Part shown: positions 24,135 through 33,256 of the stretch, one piece after another | Layout: the number at the start of each line of letters is the position of its first letter | Position numbering within the stretch: position 1 is the stretch's first letter | Assembly (NCBI GenBank): GCA_944390935.1 | Contig: CALXRU010000011.1 | Coordinates: 1 to 57,011, forward strand | Reading direction: 5' to 3' | Source of the DNA: Acidaminococcaceae bacterium | Lineage (GTDB): Bacteria; Bacillota; Negativicutes; Acidaminococcales; Acidaminococcaceae | Length of the DNA stretch: 57,011 bases | Translations under genes and position numbers: made by a program | Notes under the pieces: generated by a model | The model's database searches: none | The model's input: the letters and a program-made list of their open reading frames with translations, nothing else | What the model was told of the DNA's origin: nothing

Positions 24135-26738
24135 CTATTTTGCGTTGGCCCAGTTAGTGCCGTAGTTAACGTCGGCAATCAGCGGCACGCTTAATTTAAC
24201 GGCTGCTTCCATCGTCTGTTTTACAAGTTTGCCGACTTCTTCACGCTCGTCCGCCGTAACTTCCAGCAGCAGTTCGTCATGCACCTGCAATAAAATACGG
24301 CTCTTGTAATTACCCTGTTCCAGCATTTTCTGCACGTTAATCATGGCAATTTTAATAATGTCCGCCGCCGTGCCCTGTATCGGCGTGTTAATGGCGGTGC
24401 GTTCCGCAAAGCCGCGGATGTTGAAGTTGCGGCTGTTAATATCCGGCAAGTAGCGCCTGCGCCCGAACAGCGTCTGCACATAGCCGTTTTTGCGCGCACT
24501 TGCCACCATGTCGTCCATATATTTTTTAACGCCCGTATAGCGTCCCAGATAATTTTCAATATAACGTCCGGCCTCGCTGCGGCTGATATCCAGCTGCTTG
24601 GCCAGCCCAAAATCACTTATGCCGTACACAATACCGAAGTTTACCGCTTTGGCGCGTGTACGCATCGTGCCTGTTACTTCGCCCAGCGGCACGCCAAAAA
24701 CTTCCGCCGCCGTGCGCGCGTGTACATCCTGCCCATGCAGGAAGCTTTCCAGCAAAAGCTCATCCTGCGCAATATGCGCCAGCACACGCAGTTCCACCTG
24801 CGAATAATCGCAGCTCAGCAGATAATCGTAGCCTTCGCCCGGCACAAAAATCTCGCGGATTTGCTTGCCCAGCTCCGTGCGCGTCGGTATGTTCTGCAAG
24901 TTCGGATCGGTACTGCTCAAACGCCCCGTTACCGTCACCAGCTGCTGAAAATGCGTATGAATACGCCCTGTTTTAGCGTTAATCAGCGGGCGCAAACCTT
25001 CCAAATAAGTGCTGTGCAGCTTGGTCAGCTTGCGGTGTTCCAAAACCGTCCGCACCAGCGGATGCTCGTTGCGAAGCTGCTCCAATACCGATACGTCCGT
25101 GGAATAGCCGGTTTTGGTCTTTTTGATTACCGGCAGCCCCAGCTTTTCAAACAAAACCACGCCCAGCTGCTTGGTGGATTTTAAATTGAAGCTTTCGCCT
25201 GCCTGCTCCACCGCTAGAATTTCCAGTGCGGCAATCTGCGCCGCCATTTCTTTGGTAAGCTTTTCCAGCAGCGCCACATCCGGCTTAATGCCCGCCAGCT
25301 CCATTTTAGCCAGCGTGCGTGCCAGCGGCAGCTCCATTTCTTCATATAATTTTATCTGCTCGTGCTCGTTCAGCTTGGCGCGCAAAACAGGTACAAGCTC
25401 GGCAATTGCCTTGCACTCCTGCGCATATGCCTGCGGCAGATAATCCGCACTGATGGTTTTTACACTGTAATTACTGCGTCCAGCGTCCACAAGGTACGCC
25501 GCAATGGCAACGTCGTCCACAATGCCGCGCGCCTCAACGCCCATGCACAGCGCAGTTTTTATAATCTCCTTGCTGTCACAGCAGGCTTTCTCTTTCGTTT
25601 CATCCGCCAGCCAGGCGTTAAACTGCGCCCAACCCGCGCCGCCGTGCTTAAACACATACACGCGCCCGTCGCACAAAACTTCCGCCTGCGCAAAATATAA
25701 ATCAGGCAATGTGCCGCCAACCTGCACCGCCAACGGCGTAACCTCACGCCTTGCGGCGATTAGTTTAAACAAAGCTTCCGCATCGTCGTCAGAAGCGATA
25801 ACTTCTTCAGGCAAAGCGTCAGTCGTTTCTTCAATCTCCTCGCCGAACAGGCCGAAATCGCCTTCATTTGCACCCATAACGGAAGCAAAACGGTCGTACA
25901 TATTGCGGAACTCCAACAACTGCATCAGTTCGCGCGCTTCCGGCTGCATGCCGCGCAGCTCATAAGCAGCCAAATCTGTACTTACCGGCACATCCGTAAA
26001 TATCGTCGCCAGCTTTTTAGAAAGCAGCGCCGACTCTTTATTGTTCAAAAGCTTTTCGCGCAGCGCCTTGCCGCTGATATTTTCAGCATTCTCCAAAACA
26101 TTTTCCACGCTGCCGTATTCGCTTATCAGCTTCAGCGCCGTTTTAGGCCCAACGCCCGGCACACCGGGGATGTTATCCGAAGTATCGCCCATCAACCCTT
26201 TCAGGTCGATAAGCTGTTTCGGCGTAAGGTTTTCGTACTCCTCGGCAAAAACCTGCGGCGTATAAACCTTCAAATCCGAAATGCCGCGCTTGGTAAAATA
26301 CACGCTCGTGCGGTCGCTTAAAAGCTGTAACTCGTCGCGGTCGCCGGTAACAATAATTACCTCCGCCTGCTGCGGCGCGTGCACGGCAAAAGTGCCGATG
26401 ATATCGTCCGCCTCGTAATTATCCAGCTCCAGCACGGCAATGTTCATTGCCTCCAGCACCTTGCGCGCCAGCGGAAACTGTTCCGAAAGCTCGCTCGGCG
26501 TCGGCTTGCGCTGCCCCTTGTAATCGGCAAACATCTCCGTGCGGAAGGTTTTGCGGCTCTTATCAAACGCTACCGCCAGCCACTTGGGCTGAACATCTGC
26601 CAAAAGCCGCAGAAGCATGTTGCAAAAGCCATACACCGCGCCTGTATGCACGCCGTTTTTTGTCGTCAGCGGCGGCAACGCAAAAAACGCACGGTGAATC
26701 AGGCTGCTGCCATCTATAACCAAAAATTTATCTGCCAT
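24135..26738 (-). CDS. polA: DNA polymerase I
   Basis: 867 aa. The N-terminal 5'-3' exonuclease (about 1-290: LVIDGSSLIHRAF, VTGDRDELQL, GLMGDTSDNIPGVPGVGPKTA) is followed by a 3'-5' exonuclease fold and the polymerase domain (about 460-867: CDYSQVELRVLAHIA, RTRAKAVNFGIVYG, LLQVHDELLLEV). The middle domain lacks the DxE of exonuclease motif I (it reads LAVQVGGTLPD), so proofreading is probably lost, as in many Firmicute and Thermus enzymes. It is the first gene of the polA-mutM-coaE-transglycosylase operon. Confidence 0.96.
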   Translation of the reverse strand: MADKFLVIDGSSLIHRAFFALPPLTTKNGVHTGAVYGFCNMLLRLLADVQPKWLAVAFDKSRKTFRTEMFADYKGQRKPTPSELSEQFPLARKVLEAMNIAVLELDNYEADDIIGTFAVHAPQQAEVIIVTGDRDELQLLSDRTSVYFTKRGISDLKVYTPQVFAEEYENLTPKQLIDLKGLMGDTSDNIPGVPGVGPKTALKLISEYGSVENVLENAENISGKALREKLLNNKESALLSKKLATIFTDVPVSTDLAAYELRGMQPEARELMQLLEFRNMYDRFASVMGANEGDFGLFGEEIEETTDALPEEVIASDDDAEALFKLIAARREVTPLAVQVGGTLPDLYFAQAEVLCDGRVYVFKHGGAGWAQFNAWLADETKEKACCDSKEIIKTALCMGVEARGIVDDVAIAAYLVDAGRSNYSVKTISADYLPQAYAQECKAIAELVPVLRAKLNEHEQIKLYEEMELPLARTLAKMELAGIKPDVALLEKLTKEMAAQIAALEILAVEQAGESFNLKSTKQLGVVLFEKLGLPVIKKTKTGYSTDVSVLEQLRNEHPLVRTVLEHRKLTKLHSTYLEGLRPLINAKTGRIHTHFQQLVTVTGRLSSTDPNLQNIPTRTELGKQIREIFVPGEGYDYLLSCDYSQVELRVLAHIAQDELLLESFLHGQDVHARTAAEVFGVPLGEVTGTMRTRAKAVNFGIVYGISDFGLAKQLDISRSEAGRYIENYLGRYTGVKKYMDDMVASARKNGYVQTLFGRRRYLPDINSRNFNIRGFAERTAINTPIQGTAADIIKIAMINVQKMLEQGNYKSRILLQVHDELLLEVTADEREEVGKLVKQTMEAAVKLSVPLIADVNYGTNWANAK

Positions 26739-26771
26739 AGCCGTTCCTTTCGTATGTAATCATAATAATAT

Positions 26772-26800
26772 ATTATACCACACGCGCGAGGGTTGGTAAA
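26772..26800 (-). promoter_or_regulatory. polA promoter
   Basis: -10 TATAAT (26772-26777), 17 bp, -35 TTTACC (26795-26800) on the minus strand. Confidence 0.75.
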
Positions 26801-26805
26801 ATTGC

Positions 26806-26834
26806 AAAAAATAAAGCCCTGCAATGCAAGGCTC
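26806..26834 (-). terminator. Terminator after the AAA ATPase gene
   Basis: GCCTTGC/GCAGGGC stem with short loop followed on the minus strand by TTTATTTTTTGC; the first arm overlaps the stop codon. It probably ends the polysaccharide-locus transcript. Confidence 0.65.
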
Positions 26835-28062
26835 AAATCATCCACGCGGGTATGTATAAAATATTTTTGGCGTCCGTGCCAAACTCCGGCGCAAGGCAAA
26901 TAACGCTGCCACCTGCAATTTGCACATCTTCGCACGCTGCAAAAGCCGGATTAACAATATTAAAACGCTTATACATTTTTTGCGGCTGCGCGCTTTTGGC
27001 TATAACGCACGGATACAGCACGCCGTTATGCAAAATTAACAGCTCAATTTCCTTGCCGTTAAAATTGCGGTAGTAATACAGCGGCGCTTTTTCACCGGCG
27101 GCAGCATAACTTTTGTAAACCTCGCCGATGACCCAAGTTTCAAAAAACTCCGCGCTCATCGCTCCCATTTCCAGCGCATCGGCAGTGTTCCAGCGTAGCA
27201 GGTACGCCGCAAGGCCGGTATCCGTAAAATACAGCTTCGGCGTTTTTACAACATATTTAACACCGTCAAACGCCGCAGGCTGAAGCAGGTAAACCAGCCC
27301 CATCTTTTCCAAAATGCCCAGCCACTGCTTGGCGGTCGGTATGCTGATGCCCGTTTCCTTCGCCATAACGGCATAGTTTAAAAGCTTTGCCGTCTGCGAA
27401 GCCGCCGCACACAAAAAGCGGTAAAACTTCATCTCATCGTTAAGCTGCACAAAATTGCGGATGTCTCGCTGCAAAATATCCTGCACCAAACGTGCGTAAT
27501 AACTTTGCCAATCTGCACCTTCGTTGTACATTGCAGGTTTATCGCCGCACCAGATACGTTCATAAATCTCGACAATGTCATGCGGCACTGCATTTTGCAT
27601 GCGTCCCGCAAGTGCGCCCATCTCCGGCAAAAACGGTGTGCTTTCGCGCCCGTCAATTTCTGCACTGCTTAACCCGCAAAGCTCAAGGCAGGTAAACTTA
27701 TCGCCAAGCTCCGCAAAAATAGCGTTTAACTTGTCGGCGTACTCCTTCGGCGCAATCAGCCAAAAATCACCCGGCTTGCCATTATGCAAAATATAATCCT
27801 TAATCACCGGCACCAAATCCGGCGCATACTGAATATTATCAATCAGTACCGGCGGCGCATATCGTTGAAGGAACAACACAGGTTCTTCATTCGCCATAAC
27901 ACGCAAAGCAGGGTCGGTTAAATCGACGTATTTACGCTCAACATCGGCGAGTTGTTTAAGGAAGGTTGTTTTGCCGGATTGGGATAAGCCACAAAAAATA
28001 TAAATGTCAGAAATATTATTAAAATATAAAATTTGATTAATTAAATTACGTTTATATATCAT
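26833..28062 (-). CDS. AAA ATPase with DUF4143-like C terminus
   Basis: 409 aa. The AAA_14-type ATPase half has Walker A GLSQSGKTT (about 25-33) and a Walker-B-like PPVLIDNIQYAP. The C-terminal DUF4143-like half includes LYFTDTGLAAYLL and a PD-(D/E)xK-nuclease-like region, NGKEIELLILHNGVLYPCVIAKSA, in which the usual ExK (IEVK) reads IAK, so the acidic residue is missing. The family is widespread and its function is not settled. It follows wzy by 21 bp. Its first 100 bases share the AT-rich character of the polysaccharide genes while the rest resembles the housekeeping DNA, so a composition boundary falls near 27.95 kb. Confidence 0.8.
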   Translation of the reverse strand: MIYKRNLINQILYFNNISDIYIFCGLSQSGKTTFLKQLADVERKYVDLTDPALRVMANEEPVLFLQRYAPPVLIDNIQYAPDLVPVIKDYILHNGKPGDFWLIAPKEYADKLNAIFAELGDKFTCLELCGLSSAEIDGRESTPFLPEMGALAGRMQNAVPHDIVEIYERIWCGDKPAMYNEGADWQSYYARLVQDILQRDIRNFVQLNDEMKFYRFLCAAASQTAKLLNYAVMAKETGISIPTAKQWLGILEKMGLVYLLQPAAFDGVKYVVKTPKLYFTDTGLAAYLLRWNTADALEMGAMSAEFFETWVIGEVYKSYAAAGEKAPLYYYRNFNGKEIELLILHNGVLYPCVIAKSAQPQKMYKRFNIVNPAFAACEDVQIAGGSVICLAPEFGTDAKNILYIPAWMI

Positions 28063-28083
28063 GCAACCTCTAAAAATTTCAAT

Positions 28084-29400
28084 CTATGAATTCCATTTAT
28101 TAAATTTGCAAAAATCCAATTTTATAAATTCATAACACAAATAGAATAAAAGAATTTTATAAATAGTTTCAGTCGAAATAATCCATAATAAAAATTTTTC
28201 ATCATGAAAAGACAAAATTATAAAACCTGCAAAAGCCGCATACAACACTAGTGCAAACAAATTATTACTAATGTATTTATAATAATTGTATAAATATGAA
28301 AAAAAGTTTCCAAAAATAAATAAAACTGCACTCATTCCAATTATCCCAAAATCCCAATAATACCTCATGAATGCACTGTAAACATTAGTATTAACTCCAT
28401 TAAATTCAACAAAAGGCAAAAATATTTTTACTTTAGGTAAATCGAAGCCTATACGATTCAAATTACTATAAATTCCTTGCAAAGTATGATTGGCTATATA
28501 TGGTTCTTCAATAATGACTGATGATAAAAACTTATCAAAAGCCGGAAAAGATAGCCCTAAATAATGGGACAATATAACAAAAATACTTCTATTATCAGCT
28601 AATCCTTTACCCGTCAAAACTCCTGCAACTAAAAATAAAGTTAAAAACAAAAGCACAGAAAACATTCCTATTAAAACTATTTTACTTTTTGCCAAATTGC
28701 TATACATCTGCTTTTTTAACGTTATTAATGAATATATTAACGTAATATATATAAGTAAATTTAATATACCGTCACGACCTGTTGACAATATACAAAACAT
28801 AAAACAAATTATTACAGGATAAAGATATTTCGTTCTAAATTTATTCAATAAAATAAAATTAGACATAAAACAATAAACACTTATATATGTAAAAATCAGA
28901 ACAATATAATATCTGTAATTCTGCCATCTAGAAAAAGAAATTTCGCCCCTTTCCAAAGGATATCTAACTGCTTTGAGCATTCCAGTTATTCCATCAATAT
29001 TGCCCACTTGCAAACTCAAATTATATACTTCCATAAAATTAAAATATAACAGTATAGTTATAAAAATATTCAATATTAAAAACTTGAATTTTGAAATATT
29101 TAAAATCATTTTCTTGTCTAACGGCTTTATATGTTTATAGTTTTTAAAACATTTATAAGCACAAAATATATCTCCGATTAAAAATGACACTATACCTATT
29201 AAAACAAGTATACATGTATAGCTTCCTATAAATAATCCCCATCTATCTACATTTAAAACAGCTAATAACATACTTATTGTCATGGCAATATTAAACAAAT
29301 TGCATGGTTCTAAAAAATCAAAATTGAATATATATATTCCAATTAATGTAATGACTGCCATTAATATGAATAAAATATAAATCAAATTAGTGTCTTCCAT
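28084..29400 (-). CDS. wzy: Oligosaccharide repeat-unit polymerase (Wzy-like)
   Basis: 438 aa, about eleven membrane segments with one large periplasmic loop late in the protein (around 275-355). The motif NTNVYSAFMRYYWDFG at the end of this loop is typical of the Wzy/oligosaccharide polymerase group. It would join undecaprenyl-linked repeat units on the outer face of the inner membrane. It overlaps the Wzz-like gene by 14 bp. The DNA is very AT-rich. The assignment rests on topology, this motif and the neighbouring wzx. Confidence 0.8.
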   Translation of the reverse strand: MEDTNLIYILFILMAVITLIGIYIFNFDFLEPCNLFNIAMTISMLLAVLNVDRWGLFIGSYTCILVLIGIVSFLIGDIFCAYKCFKNYKHIKPLDKKMILNISKFKFLILNIFITILLYFNFMEVYNLSLQVGNIDGITGMLKAVRYPLERGEISFSRWQNYRYYIVLIFTYISVYCFMSNFILLNKFRTKYLYPVIICFMFCILSTGRDGILNLLIYITLIYSLITLKKQMYSNLAKSKIVLIGMFSVLLFLTLFLVAGVLTGKGLADNRSIFVILSHYLGLSFPAFDKFLSSVIIEEPYIANHTLQGIYSNLNRIGFDLPKVKIFLPFVEFNGVNTNVYSAFMRYYWDFGIIGMSAVLFIFGNFFSYLYNYYKYISNNLFALVLYAAFAGFIILSFHDEKFLLWIISTETIYKILLFYLCYEFIKLDFCKFNKWNS

Positions 29401-30070
29401 TTCTAAAACTCATTTCCTTAACAAGCAGAATAACTATTCCAAGTAAACACCCAGCAATAAAACCGATCAAAGCATACTTCTTTATAATACTGTTTTTATC
29501 TAAGCTTATTTCAGTTGGATATACTTCAATTTCGTCTATAACTTTTATTTTTAAATCCGGTTCCAATTTTTGCAATTCAACTATCAATATATTAAAATAA
29601 TCATTCAAAAAATTTTTAGCTTCTTTTTTTATATATTCAATTTCTTTAGGATCATTTTCATTTAACCAAAAAACTAATTCATAAGCGCCTAACCCAAAAT
29701 CATTAATTGAAAAATGATTTTGGAGCCAATCATATTTTTGCATCTCATTTAAATTTCTCCAATTTAAATTGAATTTACTATAATCATAGCTTTCATTGGT
29801 AATTTTAATTATTTTTTTTTGCATAGAATACGTATTGCTAAAAGCATCAAAATTAAATTTCTGATTAGACTGATCAGAAAAGTATCTATCTGCATTCTCA
29901 ATAGAAAATGTTTTAGTTATTACAACATTACCACTTTGCACAGTCCAATTATCAGATATGTTTTTTTCATAAGCCGATCCAGCTGAAAATAGTAAACCTA
30001 ATAATACAACAAACCACCATTTTCTTTTTAAAACATTAATGAAAATTTTTAATTTTTCATTTTCTTGCAT
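29387..30070 (-). CDS. Wzz-like chain-length determinant protein
   Basis: 227 aa. The Wzz architecture is seen in a compact form: N-terminal membrane helix (WWFVVLLGLLFSAGSAY, about 19-35), a charged extracytoplasmic middle, and a C-terminal helix (YALIGFIAGCLLGIVILLV) after VIDEIEVYPTEIS. The usual proline-rich motif before TM2 is reduced. It would set the polymer length made by Wzy. It starts after TAGGAGGATAG. A run of nine A on the coding strand (plus-strand T29812-T29820) lies in the reading frame. Confidence 0.7.
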   Translation of the reverse strand: MQENEKLKIFINVLKRKWWFVVLLGLLFSAGSAYEKNISDNWTVQSGNVVITKTFSIENADRYFSDQSNQKFNFDAFSNTYSMQKKIIKITNESYDYSKFNLNWRNLNEMQKYDWLQNHFSINDFGLGAYELVFWLNENDPKEIEYIKKEAKNFLNDYFNILIVELQKLEPDLKIKVIDEIEVYPTEISLDKNSIIKKYALIGFIAGCLLGIVILLVKEMSFRNGRH

Positions 30071-30080
30071 AACTATCCTC

Positions 30081-31328
30081 CTATATACTAAAAAATTTAG
30101 TTTCTTTTACTGCTTTTATAGACGCCAACGTAACAAAACTTTCTACAATAACAGCACATACACTTATGCCAATATCCTGATAAAAATAGACTAACGGAAA
30201 TATTAATATTAAATTTATTATAGCTGCACACACCAATATTCTTGAAAAAGCATTTGCATATCCTATCGGAATTAAAATTTGTATCCCATATATATTACTT
30301 ACTGTTATAATTACCGGCAGAAATGCCATAATCCTTAACAATAATACTGACTGCTGATATCCAGCTCCTAAAATTATTTCTACTATTTTTTCAGCAAAAA
30401 GAAAAACTACTATTGATAATACAAAACTCCCGCCGCCTAAAATAATTACAGCTTTCTTAATAAAAATCTTAGATTTTTCTTTTGATTCTTGCAGCAATTT
30501 ACTAATATGAGGATAAGTTGCCTGTAAAATCGGCTCAAGAATCCTTCTTATATTATCAATAATTTTTTGCGCCCCACTATAATATCCAACTACAGTAGAA
30601 TTAGAAAATAACCCTAAAATAACAACACTACTTGATGTATACGAATTTATCGCCAACATTGAAATAAAGACACTTTTCGCTTCTTTTATTGCAGTTTTCA
30701 CATCACAAATTTTAGGTAAAACAAAAACCTCATTAAATTTACTAAACAGTATAATCCACGAGCAAATACCAGCTATTAATGGCACTACAGCCTGAAAAAA
30801 AGCAGCTGCTAAATAATCGTCAGGCGCTTTTACAAAATAAAAAATACCAGCTAAACAACAAACACGTGCAACTATATTAACTATAGTTATATAACGCATT
30901 TGTTGAATTCCCTGAAAAAACCATATTGGAAATATGACACTACCTATCACATTCAAATAAAACACTAAATACAAAAATATATCGATAGTATAAAATCTAT
31001 TAGTTGCCAACACTAGAATAAAGAAAATTAAAGTCGCAATACAGAGTAAAAAAATTTTAGCTCCGAATATTCCGGCAAAAATTTCCCCACGTTTATTAAT
31101 ATCATCATTTTGTGCAATTACTTTAGGAGCATATAAATTAAATCCATAATCAGTAAACATCACAAAATAATTTATGATACTCTGTACAAACATAATCTTT
31201 CCAAAACCATCTACATGTAATGTTCTTGTCAAATATGGAAAAATTATAAATGCTAATAAATATTCCAATCCTTTTATTGTTGTCAACGATATTATATTTT
31301 CAAATAGTTTGTTTTTTAATATTATCAT
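30081..31328 (-). CDS. wzx: Oligosaccharide flippase (Wzx-like)
   Basis: 415 aa with about twelve membrane helices and the start typical of the polysaccharide transporter family (LTTIKGLEYLLAFIIFPYLTRTL, VDGFGKIMFVQSI, MFTDYGFNLYAPKVIA). It moves lipid-linked repeat units across the inner membrane for Wzy. No good Shine-Dalgarno sequence precedes the ATG (AATAAAAATTA), suggesting weak or coupled translation. Confidence 0.87.
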   Translation of the reverse strand: MIILKNKLFENIISLTTIKGLEYLLAFIIFPYLTRTLHVDGFGKIMFVQSIINYFVMFTDYGFNLYAPKVIAQNDDINKRGEIFAGIFGAKIFLLCIATLIFFILVLATNRFYTIDIFLYLVFYLNVIGSVIFPIWFFQGIQQMRYITIVNIVARVCCLAGIFYFVKAPDDYLAAAFFQAVVPLIAGICSWIILFSKFNEVFVLPKICDVKTAIKEAKSVFISMLAINSYTSSSVVILGLFSNSTVVGYYSGAQKIIDNIRRILEPILQATYPHISKLLQESKEKSKIFIKKAVIILGGGSFVLSIVVFLFAEKIVEIILGAGYQQSVLLLRIMAFLPVIITVSNIYGIQILIPIGYANAFSRILVCAAIINLILIFPLVYFYQDIGISVCAVIVESFVTLASIKAVKETKFFSI

Positions 31329-31354
31329 TAATTTTTATTTTTTAACCTTTTATA

Positions 31355-33256
31355 CTAATAATACAATTTACAAACAAATTCATTATAGGCATTAGTGCCT
31401 ATAATTTTTACTAAAAATCCAGCCGGCCAATAAGATTCCATTGTATCTTTTACTAATTTATTAATGTGTAAAAGATAGTAAATTCTACTATTATTTATTT
31501 GTACTAATCTTTCAAAAGTATCCCCGTCAAATCTATATTTTCCAATTAAATCAACATCTTTATAATTAGGTTTACAACCAAAATTCCAAAAATTTTGTAT
31601 AGCTACATTAACATTAAAATACAAATTTTTAAATACATCTTGATTTATATTCCTAATAAAATCCAACGCTCCATTACGTAAATCACTAATTAACTTAACA
31701 TCATATTTAAATTTATCTCCATCATAACAATATTTTCCTAATAGAGGCTCTATTTTACAATTAACACTTTTATATCCTTTTACACTTCCATGCGGTGCAC
31801 TAAAAAAACATTCTAACAGCATATAGCAAAATTTCAATTTATAATTAGTATTTAAATTATGAGGACTCATATCAAGATATTTATTGACACCATCATTATC
31901 TTTCCGTGTTGTAAAATAAAAAACATTTATATCAACATTCAATTTTTCCTTATTTATAAAATCAGTAATTGCTTTTTCTATTGTTCCTCCTCCGTTTTCT
32001 ACTATACCTACTCGGCCATAAAAATCTTCTTGTTTTAAATAGTTTTTAAATAAAATTGCTGTTTGTTTAGATTTCTCATATATTACAGGTTTTAACTTTT
32101 TAAAGCTATTACTGATAATTACAGCTTTATCTAAATTATTTAACTCGTATAGATTTTGTGCATTTATACCATTATCTTCTTTAAGTATTTTTTTATAATC
32201 TTCCGTATCTAACCCTAATTTTTCAAACAAATGCGCTGCATCAAATTCTTTAGGCCATGATTTGTAGTGCCTTATCATTTCTTCTAAAGTATCATCATAT
32301 TGTAATAACGCTGTTATTATTGACCTTCTTGAAGCATAAAAGTAACTATTTTCAAAATCAGGATTTAAAATATTAAATGCTTTTTGCATAATATAACCAT
32401 CTCTTGAAAAAAAGAATACTTTCTTTATTTGTTTTTTTTCTAATTTATCTATAAGCCAACATGTATAGCCATATAATAATGGTCCAAATATTTCATAACC
32501 AATTTGATAAGTACGAGAACACTTATCATTTATTGTTAAAGTAATAAATCTGTTAAGGATTTCATAAGTTAATTTTTCTTCTTGAGTAAGTCCATTATAA
32601 GAAAAATAACTTGATTTATTTAAATTATCAAAAACAAGATATGCCTGTAATCCTTGTTTTTTTGCCATATTATAATCGGCATGTTTATTGTCACCGATAT
32701 GCACAATCTCTGTTCTATCTAAATTATTATTTTCTATAACAAAATTGAATAATTCTCCATTATGCCACTTTGTTTTTCTATATTCACAAGAAACATATAA
32801 TTGTTCATAGCCTATATATCCGCATTTTTTTAGCATTTCTGCAACTGTATTATGCTGTAGATACATATCGGAAATTATAAAAACTCTTTTTTCATTTTCT
32901 ATGCAATAATTAAAAACAGATTTTATTTCTTTATTTGGCAAACAAAAATCAATCTCAGTTTTTAACTCTAATTCTTTTAATCTATCACAAATATCTTTTT
33001 TATAATAAGTCAATAATTCTGTATATATCTCATCCAGATTTACCTCTGTATAAGTGTATTTTTTTCTCGCGTTCTTTTCTGCTTCCTTTCTTCTTTTAGC
33101 AAAATCTATTTTATCTCCGTATAAATTTTTATATCGAAGTTCTACAATATTAAAAATTTTTTCCGGTTTTTCAACATATCTTTTTATTAGAGTATCAAAA
33201 ACATCAAAAAAAATTATTTTATTTTTATCAATTAATTCAATCAAATTATTTCTCAT
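31355..33256 (-). CDS. Large two-part HAD-superfamily protein of the polysaccharide locus
   Basis: 633 aa. The N-terminal HAD domain (about 1-215) has motif I IIFFDVFDTLI (nucleophile Asp18; the +2 position is Phe, not Asp), motif II FIISDMYL, and motif IV IVHIGDNKHAD. The second half (about 265-633) starts a new Rossmann-like unit, VFFFSRDGYIMQKAF, and later has VGIVENGGGTIEKAI. This layout fits the COG5610 group found in surface-polysaccharide loci, whose reaction is unknown. It begins directly at the GT4 stop (TAG then ATG). It could process a phosphorylated sugar or a glycerol/ribitol-phosphate decoration, but nothing in the sequence proves this. Confidence 0.7.
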   Translation of the reverse strand: MRNNLIELIDKNKIIFFDVFDTLIKRYVEKPEKIFNIVELRYKNLYGDKIDFAKRRKEAEKNARKKYTYTEVNLDEIYTELLTYYKKDICDRLKELELKTEIDFCLPNKEIKSVFNYCIENEKRVFIISDMYLQHNTVAEMLKKCGYIGYEQLYVSCEYRKTKWHNGELFNFVIENNNLDRTEIVHIGDNKHADYNMAKKQGLQAYLVFDNLNKSSYFSYNGLTQEEKLTYEILNRFITLTINDKCSRTYQIGYEIFGPLLYGYTCWLIDKLEKKQIKKVFFFSRDGYIMQKAFNILNPDFENSYFYASRRSIITALLQYDDTLEEMIRHYKSWPKEFDAAHLFEKLGLDTEDYKKILKEDNGINAQNLYELNNLDKAVIISNSFKKLKPVIYEKSKQTAILFKNYLKQEDFYGRVGIVENGGGTIEKAITDFINKEKLNVDINVFYFTTRKDNDGVNKYLDMSPHNLNTNYKLKFCYMLLECFFSAPHGSVKGYKSVNCKIEPLLGKYCYDGDKFKYDVKLISDLRNGALDFIRNINQDVFKNLYFNVNVAIQNFWNFGCKPNYKDVDLIGKYRFDGDTFERLVQINNSRIYYLLHINKLVKDTMESYWPAGFLVKIIGTNAYNEFVCKLYY

